A stretch of DNA of 14,905 nucleotides from Pseudomonadota bacterium (GTDB taxonomy: Bacteria > Pseudomonadota > Alphaproteobacteria > Caulobacterales > Caulobacteraceae). The stretch is from the NCBI GenBank assembly GCA_023434015.1, contig JAEYTM010000156.1:1-14905 (forward strand), written 5' to 3'. The notes below the pieces were generated by a model. It did no database searches. It was not told where the DNA came from and saw only the letters and a program-made list of their open reading frames with translations. Made by a program: the position numbers and the translations under genes. This document shows positions 7,224 to 14,905 of the stretch, piece after piece (within the stretch, counting starts at the first letter, position 1; each line of letters opens with the position of its first letter).

Positions 7224-7245
7224 TCCGAAGGGCCTGGGGAGGCGA

Positions 7246-7287
7246 GGGGGGGGGGGGGGGGGGGGCCCCCGCCCCCCCCTTCTTCTT
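7246..7287 (+). terminator. G20/C-tract hairpin between convergent genes
   Basis: Twenty consecutive G (7246-7265) are followed by CCCCC, one G, eight C (7272-7279) and TTCTTCTT (7280-7287). The G and C runs can pair into a very stable stem with a T-rich tail, fitting an intrinsic terminator for the TonB receptor in the 68-base gap before the aldolase stop. The length of the G run is suspicious and may be inflated or wrong. Confidence 0.5.
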
Positions 7288-7291
7288 GGGC

Positions 7292-8302
7292 TCAGGCGAT
7301 GGCGCGAAGCGTCTCGGCCAGTTCGTCCACCGCCTCCGGCGTCGTCGCCCACGAGCACATGAACCGTACCGACCCGTCGAGGAAGCGGTAGGCGAACCAG
7401 CCGGCGGCGTGCAGCCGGGCCAGGGTCGCGTCGTCCATTTCGACGAAGACGGCGTTCGCCTCCACCGGATGGCGCACTGCGAAGGGCATGAGGCCGGCGA
7501 GCCGGCGCGCCATGGCGTTGGCCTGGGCCGCCCGCCGGACGAAGGCGCCCGTCTCCAGCATGCCGATGAACGGCGCGGCGTAGAACCGCCCCTTGGACGG
7601 CAACTGGCCGGCCTGCTTCAGCCGCGCGTCGAAGCGCCGGGCCAGCGCCCGGTCGAAGATCACCACCGCCTCGGTCGGCGGCATCCCCGCCTTGGTCCCG
7701 CCGAGCACCAGCAGATCGACCCCCAGGCCGGCGATTGCCTTCAGGTCGAAACCGGCGGCGGCGGCGTTGGCCAGCCGCGCCCCGTCCAGGTGGACGCCCT
7801 GGCCCCTCGCCTTCACCGGCGTGGTCAGGGCCCGCAGGGCCTCGACGGGATAGACCGCGCCGTACTCGGTGGCGTTGGTCAGCGACAGGGCGGCGGGCGA
7901 CTGGCGGTGGGAGGCCTCTGGCGCGGCCAGCGCGGCTTCCAGCGACGTCGGATCGATCTTCCCGCTCGCGCCGGGCAGGGCGATCAGGCCGAGGCCGTGG
8001 CCGAAGAAGCCGGGGGCCCCGGTCTCGTCCGTGCAGACATGGGCGTGTTCGTGGGCCAGCACCGCCTCGAACGGGCGGCAGAGCGCGGCCAGGGCGATGG
8101 CGTTGGCGGCGGTGCCGGAGGCGAGGAAACGTACCTCAGCATCGGCGTCGAGCAGCGCCCTGACCAGGTCGGCCGCCCGCGCGCTCGTCGGGTCGGTCCC
8201 GTAGCCCGGGGCGAAGCCCGCATTGGCGGCGACCAGCGCCTCGATCGCCTCGGGCGCGGCGCCGGCGGTGTTGTCGGAGGCGAAGTCGTAGCGGGCGCTC
8301 AT
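7292..8302 (-). CDS. ltaE: Low-specificity L-threonine aldolase
   Basis: A PLP enzyme that splits L-threonine or L-allo-threonine into glycine and acetaldehyde in the cytoplasm. It has 336 residues, like the Pseudomonas low-specificity enzyme (about 346). Visible family features: FASDNTAG at the N-terminus (7-14), a phosphate-binding SGTAAN (62-67), AHVCTDETGAP (87-97) with H88 as the likely ring-stacking histidine, HLDGAR (171-176) with D173 contacting the PLP nitrogen and R176, and LGGTKAG (200-206) with K204 as the Schiff-base lysine. KQAGQLPSKGRF (229-240) and RFMCSW (313-318) are also typical of this branch. The ATG overlaps no neighbour; secA ends 65 bases upstream on the same strand. 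A short AAGG lies close to the ATG. A promoter-like pair immediately upstream suggests independent transcription with a very short leader. The symbol follows the Pseudomonas gene; substrate stereopreference is unproven. Confidence 0.9.
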   Translation of the reverse strand: MSARYDFASDNTAGAAPEAIEALVAANAGFAPGYGTDPTSARAADLVRALLDADAEVRFLASGTAANAIALAALCRPFEAVLAHEHAHVCTDETGAPGFFGHGLGLIALPGASGKIDPTSLEAALAAPEASHRQSPAALSLTNATEYGAVYPVEALRALTTPVKARGQGVHLDGARLANAAAAGFDLKAIAGLGVDLLVLGGTKAGMPPTEAVVIFDRALARRFDARLKQAGQLPSKGRFYAAPFIGMLETGAFVRRAAQANAMARRLAGLMPFAVRHPVEANAVFVEMDDATLARLHAAGWFAYRFLDGSVRFMCSWATTPEAVDELAETLRAIA

Positions 8303-8310
8303 CGCGCCTT

Positions 8311-8337
8311 GTTTAGCCTATGGGCCGGCGTCGTCCA
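8311..8337 (-). promoter_or_regulatory. Candidate sigma73-type promoter for the aldolase
   Basis: On the minus strand, TGGACGA (8337-8331) and GCTAAAC (8317-8311) are separated by 13 bases, resembling the Caulobacter housekeeping consensus TTGACgS / GCTANAWC. The -10 ends only 8 bases before the ATG, so the mRNA would be leaderless or nearly so. Confidence 0.4.
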
Positions 8338-8351
8338 CGCGCAGCCCGCCG

Positions 8352-8367
8352 CGACGGGCGCCCGTCG
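8352..8367 (-). terminator. 16-bp perfect palindrome abutting the secA stop
   Basis: CGACGGGCGCCCGTCG is self-complementary along its whole length and begins directly after the secA TGA on the minus strand. It can form a 6-bp stem with a 4-base loop. No U-tract follows. It may serve as a 3' hairpin of the secA mRNA or as a dimeric binding site. Confidence 0.35.
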
Positions 8368-11124
<2,757 letters not shown>

Positions 11125-11215
11125 GGCAGATGTCCGGTTTTGTGCGGGGCGACGGCGGCGGCCGTGAAATAGCCCATCGCCTGCCGGTAGAATTTCGCCT
11201 TTTCAGGGCGCGCGA

Positions 11216-11244
11216 GACTTAAGCAGCGCCCATGCCAGTGTCAA
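11216..11244 (-). promoter_or_regulatory. Candidate secA promoter
   Basis: On the minus strand TTGACA (11244-11239) and TAAGTC (11221-11216) are 17 bases apart; TTGACAC with a downstream GCTTAAGTC also resembles the Caulobacter sigma73 pattern. The -35 is perfect, the -10 poor. It would give a leader of roughly 85 bases before the secA TTG. Confidence 0.45.
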
Positions 11245-11259
11245 CGAAGGGACCTGGGA

Positions 11260-11290
11260 AAGGCCGCCCCCCGCCGCCCGTCCGGGCCTT
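11260..11290 (-). terminator. Possible terminator after the thiolase
   Basis: AAGGCC (11260-11265) and GGCCTT (11285-11290) can pair around a 19-base G/C loop, 43 bases past the thiolase stop; on the minus strand the stem ends in TTTCCC. The long loop and short T-run make this weak. Confidence 0.25.
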
Positions 11291-11333
11291 CGCCGGGACG
11301 GACCGCAGGGGACGCATCTGCGTGATCGAAGCC

Positions 11334-12506
11334 CTAGAACACCTCGAACAGGCCGGCCGCGCCCATCCCGCCGCCGATGCACATGGTCGCCACCGCCCAT
11401 TTCGCGCCGCGCCGGCGGCCTTCCTGCAGCAAGTGGCCCGACACCCGCGTGCCGGTCATCCCGAACGGGTGGCCGATGGCGATGGAGCCGCCGTTGACGT
11501 TGTACTTGGCCGGGTCGATGCCCAGGCGGTCGCGGCTGTACAGGCACTGCGAGGCGAAGGCCTCGTTCAGCTCCCAAAGGTCGATGTCGTCGATCTTCAG
11601 GCCGTGGCGCTCCAGCAGGCGCGGGACGGCGAACACCGGGCCGATGCCCATCTCGTCGGGTTCGCAGCCGGCGACCGCGAAGCCGCGGAAGGCGCCCAGC
11701 GGCTCCAGGCCCCGACGGCCGGCCTCCGCCGCCTCCATGATCACCACCGCCGCCCCGCCGTCGGACAGCTGCGAGGCGTTGCCGGCGGTGATGAACTTTT
11801 CGGGACCGCGCACCGGCTGCAGCCGCGCCAGGCCCTCGAGCGTGGTGTCCGGCCGGTTGCACTCGTCGCGGTCGACCACATAGTCGACGACGGACTCCGC
11901 CTTGGTCTCCTTGTCGACGACCTTCATGCGGGTGGCCATCGGGACGATCTCGTCGGCGAACTTGCCCGCCGCCTGCGCCGCGGCCATCCGGCGCTGCGAT
12001 TCCAGGGAATATTCGTCCTGCGCCTCGCGGCTGACCTTGTAGCGCTCGGCGACGATGTCGGCGGTGTCGATCATCGGCATGAAGATGGCCGGGTGCATCT
12101 GTGTCAGGCGCGGGTCGTCGTTCACCGGCCCCCCCATGCCGCCGCCGGGGATCGAGATCGACTCCACCCCGCCGGCGACCACCACCTCGGCGCCGTCGTT
12201 GCGGACGTAGCCGGCGGCCATGGCGATGGTCTGCAGGCCAGACGAGCAGAAGCGGTTGATGGTGACGCCCGAACTGGTCACGGGCAGGCCCGCCAGCAGA
12301 GCGGCCTGCCGTCCGAGGTTGCCGGCGCCGTGGGTCACGTTGCCGAGGAAGCAGTCCTCGACCGCCGCCGGCTCGATCGCGGCCTTTTCAACCGCGTGCT
12401 TCACGGCGTGGGCGGCCATCGACACCGTCGGGGTCATGTTGAAGCCGCCGCGGCCGGACTTGGCCAGGCCGGTGCGGGCGTAGGAGACGATAACCGCTTC
12501 GCGCAT
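11334..12506 (-). CDS. Thiolase (acetyl-CoA C-acyltransferase)
   Basis: Thiolases either cleave 3-ketoacyl-CoA with CoA (beta-oxidation) or condense two acetyl-CoA; which direction applies cannot be told here. It has 390 residues, normal for the family. The catalytic set is complete: nucleophile C87 in NRFCSSGLQ, NEAFA (314-318), H346 in GGSIAIGHPFG (339-349), and general acid/base C376 in MCIGGGMGAAGLF. The covering-loop region about 120-235 contains GGVESIS and a beta-oxidation-type segment. The closest look is to FadA-like acyltransferases rather than PhaA. The ATG has a good ribosome binding site, AAGGAA about 7 bases upstream. No 3-hydroxyacyl-CoA dehydrogenase partner (FadB/FadJ) is next to it. 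It is divergent from the parvulin gene, with a 152-base gap, and sits between it and secA. Confidence 0.93.
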   Translation of the reverse strand: MREAVIVSYARTGLAKSGRGGFNMTPTVSMAAHAVKHAVEKAAIEPAAVEDCFLGNVTHGAGNLGRQAALLAGLPVTSSGVTINRFCSSGLQTIAMAAGYVRNDGAEVVVAGGVESISIPGGGMGGPVNDDPRLTQMHPAIFMPMIDTADIVAERYKVSREAQDEYSLESQRRMAAAQAAGKFADEIVPMATRMKVVDKETKAESVVDYVVDRDECNRPDTTLEGLARLQPVRGPEKFITAGNASQLSDGGAAVVIMEAAEAGRRGLEPLGAFRGFAVAGCEPDEMGIGPVFAVPRLLERHGLKIDDIDLWELNEAFASQCLYSRDRLGIDPAKYNVNGGSIAIGHPFGMTGTRVSGHLLQEGRRRGAKWAVATMCIGGGMGAAGLFEVF

Positions 12507-12547
12507 TGTAAATTTCCTTCGGCCAAACTGTCGTCGGCGCCGGTCAG

Positions 12548-12577
12548 AAGGTGGCCGGGTCGAAAGCGACCGACCTT
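12548..12577. promoter_or_regulatory. Hairpin/inverted repeat in the divergent thiolase-parvulin gap
   Basis: GGTCG (12558-12562), loop AAAG, CGACC (12567-12571) is a perfect stem, flanked by AAGGT (12548-12552) and ACCTT (12573-12577), which are also complementary. It is placed 42-71 bases before the thiolase start and about 80-110 before the parvulin start. It could be an operator shared by both genes or a leader structure. Confidence 0.3.
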
Positions 12578-12607
12578 TGCATCGGACCGCTTATATGGCT
12601 AGGGACG

Positions 12608-12630
12608 GGCGGCGCCTTCAATGGGCCGCC
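12608..12630 (+). other. Leader hairpin upstream of the parvulin gene
   Basis: GGCGGC (12608-12613) and GCCGCC (12625-12630) pair around an 11-base loop, ending 28 bases before the ATG and 14 bases before GGGAAAG. It may be part of the mRNA leader; in DNA this GC-rich it may be chance. Confidence 0.25.
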
Positions 12631-12658
12631 GCCTCCTTCGGTTTGGGAAAGAACGCGC

Positions 12659-13603
12659 ATGGCGGCTGACACGTCTTTCCGCCCCAGGCTCCTGGCCGGG
12701 CTGGCGCTCGCCCTGGCCCTGGCGCTCGGCGCCTGCGGCAAGGATGACGACGGCGACCGCGCGCCGGAACGCGGCGACCAGGCGGTCGCGCGGGTCAACG
12801 GCGAGCCGGTCTGGGCCTCCGACGTCAAGCGCGAGGCGGTCGCCCAGGGACGGATCGGCCAGGGCGAACCCCTCGACGTCTCGTCCGACCTGTTCCGCCA
12901 GGTGCTCGACGAGGTGGTCGACCAGAAGCTGCTGGCCGCCGAGGCGCTCAGGCGCAAGCTCGACAGGGACCCGGTGGCCCAGCGCCGGCTGGAAGCCGCG
13001 CGTGAGCGGATTCTCGGCGACATGCTGGTCGAAAGCGTCGTCGCCGACGCGGTCAACGACAACGCCATCCGCGGCCTCTACCAGGAGCAGCTCAAGCTCT
13101 CGAAGCGGTCGGAAGAGATCCACGCCCGCCAGATTGTCGTCGGCACGCAGGCGGAGGCCGAGGCGATCCGCAAGCTGCTGTCGGCCGGCGCCTCGTTCGA
13201 AGCCCTGGCCATGGAGCGCTCGACCGACGCAGCGACGCGGTTCAATGGCGGCGACCTCGGCTACTTCACCACCGACGTCATGCCGGAGGGCTACGACGCC
13301 GCCCTGAAAGGCGCCGGCAAGGGCGCCGTCGTCGGCCCCTTCGAGGTGGAAGGCGGCTGGGCGCTGCTGCGTGTCGAGGACCGCCGCGAGGAACAGCCGA
13401 TCACCCTGGAGGCGGCGCGCCCGCAGATCGTCCGCTTCCTGACCTACGACCAGATCCGCGACCTGCTCGAAAAGCTGCGCGGCCGCGCCAAGGTGGAGAA
13501 CCTGATCAACGCCGGCCCCGCCATCCAGCCCACCCCGCCCGCAGATGCGCCTGCCGCCCCGCCGGCCGCGCCGCAGCCGAAAGCCAAGTCCGCCGCTCCA
13601 TGA
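12659..13603 (+). CDS. Parvulin-type (PpiC/SurA-like) peptidyl-prolyl isomerase lipoprotein
   Basis: A periplasmic foldase that isomerises Xaa-Pro bonds, likely aiding exported or outer-membrane proteins. It has 314 residues from the ATG at 12659. A lipoprotein signal is clear: basic start (FRPRLL), hydrophobic LALALALALG, lipobox LGAC with C26 as the lipidated residue, then an acidic DDDGD stretch. Residues 42-150 are a SurA-N-like helical chaperone region (VARVNGEPVWASDVKREA, VLDEVVDQKLLAAEA). Residues 154-242 are the PpiC domain (IHARQIVV, FEALAMERSTDAAT, NGGDLGYF, GPFEVEGGWALLRVED). The tail (286-314) is Pro/Ala-rich. The start at 12659 is chosen because earlier in-frame codons from GTG 12551 include ATA, CTA and AGA, atypical here, and would bury the signal peptide. 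The stop overlaps argJ by ATGA, implying one operon. Aspartate after C26 position is G27-K28, so lipoprotein sorting to the outer membrane is expected but unproven. Confidence 0.9.
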   Translation: MAADTSFRPRLLAGLALALALALGACGKDDDGDRAPERGDQAVARVNGEPVWASDVKREAVAQGRIGQGEPLDVSSDLFRQVLDEVVDQKLLAAEALRRKLDRDPVAQRRLEAARERILGDMLVESVVADAVNDNAIRGLYQEQLKLSKRSEEIHARQIVVGTQAEAEAIRKLLSAGASFEALAMERSTDAATRFNGGDLGYFTTDVMPEGYDAALKGAGKGAVVGPFEVEGGWALLRVEDRREEQPITLEAARPQIVRFLTYDQIRDLLEKLRGRAKVENLINAGPAIQPTPPADAPAAPPAAPQPKAKSAAP

Positions 13604-14905
13604 CCCGTAAGACCGACAAGCCCGCTTCCGCCCGCAAGCCCGCCGCCAAGCCGGTGGAGGTTGTGGGCCAGACCCTCGAACGCGCCCTCGACCCCCTGGC
13701 GACGGCGATCAAGCGCGCGGCCCTGAAACGCGCCGACAAGCAGTCGCGTCAGTTCGAGGAGCCCGCCGCCGTCCAGGCGCCGCCGCCCGTCAAGGCGGGC
13801 AAGGAGATGCCGGTCTCGCCCCTGGCCGTGCCTTTCCCCGCGATGCCGCCGATCGCCGGCGTGCAGATGGCGACCGGCCGGGCGGGCTTCTACAAGCACG
13901 ACCGTGAGGACCTGCTGCTGATGAGCTTCCCCGAGGGCGCCAGCTGCGCCGGGGTGTTCACCCGCCACGGGGTCGGCTCGGCGCCCGTCGACTGGTGCAA
14001 GCGCCAGCTTGAGACGACCAAGGGCGAGGGCCTCCGCGCCCTGGTGGTCAACGCCGGCTGCGCCAACTCCTTCACCGGACGTCCGGGCGCGGATGCGGTG
14101 CGGCGTGTCTGTTCGGCGGTGGCCAAGCGCTTCGACTGCCGCCAGCGCGACGTGGTGGTAGCCTCCACCGGGGTCATCGGCGTACTGCTCGACGACGCCA
14201 AGATCGTCCACCGCCTGCCGGAGGTGGAGACCCGACTGACCGAGGACGGCTGGGCCGGGGCGGCGCGGGCGATCATGACCACCGACACCTTCCCCAAGGG
14301 GGCCTATGCCGAGGCGCAGATCGACGGCGTCACCGTGCGCATCGGCGGCATCTGCAAGGGATCGGGCATGATCGCGCCGGACATGGCGACCATGCTGGCC
14401 TTCGTGGTCACCGACGCGGCGATCTCGCCGGCGGCGTTGCAGAACCTGGTCAGCCTCTACACCCGCAACACTTTCAACGCGGTGACGGTCGACGGCGACC
14501 GGTCGACCAACGACACCCTGCTGCTGTTCGCCACCGGCAAGTCCGGCGCGCCGAAGATCAGCCGCGCCGGCGACCGCCGGCTGGCCGATTTCCGCGACAA
14601 GCTGGAACAGGTGCTGATGAACCTCGCCCACCAGCTGGTCCGCGACGGCGAGGGCGCGACGAAGTTCATCAAGGTGACGGTGAGCGGGGCGGAAAGCGCC
14701 GCCTCGGCCCGCAAGATCGCCCGCACCATCGCCGAGAGCCCGCTGGTCAAGACCGCCTTCGCAGGCGAGGACGCCAACTGGGGCCGCATTCTCATGGCCG
14801 TCGGCCGCGCTGACGAGCCGGTGCGCCGTGAGTCGATCAGCGTGAAATTCGGCGACCTGTGGGCCGCCCACGACGGCCTGGTCTCGCCGACCTACGACGA
14901 GGCCA
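13600..14905 (+). CDS. argJ: Glutamate N-acetyltransferase/amino-acid acetyltransferase ArgJ (3' end outside window)
   Basis: ArgJ moves the acetyl group from N-acetylornithine to glutamate (cyclic arginine pathway) and in bifunctional forms also uses acetyl-CoA; cytoplasmic. 435 residues are visible. The precursor cleaves itself at an Ala-Thr bond; here KGSGMIAPDMATML (253-266) places the cut between A263 and T264, with T264 the catalytic nucleophile. Other landmarks: FPAMPPIAGVQMATG (79-93), VVNAGCANSFTG (149-160), ASTGVIG (188-194, oxyanion region), MTTDTFPKGA (226-235), NTFNAVTVDGDRSTND (290-305), and GEDANWGRI near 388. The family core begins near residue 70. Before it lies a 69-residue Lys/Ala/Pro-rich extension starting at the ATG that overlaps the parvulin stop. 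An alternative ATG at 13807 matches the usual start, but its AAGGAG has no spacer. The extension has strong G/C third-position bias, so it looks translated. The frame is open to the edge. Confidence 0.95.
   Translation, partial: MTRKTDKPASARKPAAKPVEVVGQTLERALDPLATAIKRAALKRADKQSRQFEEPAAVQAPPPVKAGKEMPVSPLAVPFPAMPPIAGVQMATGRAGFYKHDREDLLLMSFPEGASCAGVFTRHGVGSAPVDWCKRQLETTKGEGLRALVVNAGCANSFTGRPGADAVRRVCSAVAKRFDCRQRDVVVASTGVIGVLLDDAKIVHRLPEVETRLTEDGWAGAARAIMTTDTFPKGAYAEAQIDGVTVRIGGICKGSGMIAPDMATMLAFVVTDAAISPAALQNLVSLYTRNTFNAVTVDGDRSTNDTLLLFATGKSGAPKISRAGDRRLADFRDKLEQVLMNLAHQLVRDGEGATKFIKVTVSGAESAASARKIARTIAESPLVKTAFAGEDANWGRILMAVGRADEPVRRESISVKFGDLWAAHDGLVSPTYDEA

Noticed and set aside
4167..7358. 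1063-codon open frame antisense to the TonB receptor
   Set aside because: It mirrors the receptor gene in GC-rich DNA with strong third-position bias, which removes stops from the opposite frame. Its translation is low-complexity Gly/Val/Asp/Arg with no domain, and it runs through the G20 tract.
12551..12658. Longer parvulin start at GTG 12551
   Set aside because: The extra 36 codons include rare A/T-ending ones and would place the lipoprotein signal peptide internally.
13444..14871. 475-codon open frame antisense to argJ
   Set aside because: Shadow of argJ; the translation is His/Gly/Arg-rich without motifs.

Overview
The window is chromosomal DNA from a high-GC alphaproteobacterium. Several things suggest Caulobacteraceae (Caulobacter, Phenylobacterium or Brevundimonas): codon third positions are almost always G or C, there is a large TonB-dependent receptor whose mature N-terminus carries a VVTGSRI-type motif, and there are a few sigma73-like promoter candidates. 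This placement is inference from sequence character and gene content; no rRNA or other marker lies in the window.

Layout. Bases 1-1208 hold the 3' end of an unrecognised gene and, overlapping it by ATGA, xerD (chromosome-dimer recombinase). A hairpin separates xerD from two genes on the minus strand: a secreted glycine-zipper protein (1269-2042) and a membrane protein of the DUF6766 type built from two tandem copies of one unit (2200-2862). Divergent from the latter is accA (2964-3926, acetyl-CoA carboxylase carboxyltransferase alpha). A 216-base leader with two inverted-repeat structures precedes a TonB-dependent receptor (about 4143-7223). A 68-base convergent gap with a run of 20 G follows, then on the minus strand a low-specificity L-threonine aldolase (7292-8302), secA (8368-11124, TTG start) and a thiolase (11334-12506). 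Divergent from the thiolase are a parvulin-type peptidyl-prolyl isomerase lipoprotein (12659-13603) and, overlapping it by ATGA, argJ (13600 to the window edge, incomplete).

How the genes work together. This is mostly a housekeeping region: chromosome resolution, fatty-acid synthesis initiation, Sec protein export and arginine biosynthesis. SecA, the parvulin lipoprotein, the TonB receptor and the zipper protein all concern the cell envelope. The parvulin gene lies close to secA and may fold Sec-exported outer-membrane proteins such as the receptor, although the thiolase separates it from secA. AccA and the thiolase act at opposite ends of acyl-CoA metabolism, but nothing in the sequence links their regulation.

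I found no mobile element, CRISPR array, tRNA, rRNA or obviously new multi-gene system. The strongest leads are: a 69-residue lysine/alanine/proline-rich N-terminal extension on ArgJ that looks genuinely translated; a structured leader in front of the TonB receptor; ten cysteines in that receptor arranged as five close pairs; a gapless internal duplication in the DUF6766-like protein; and the G20 tract, which may be an assembly error. No stretch longer than about 220 bases lacks a gene.
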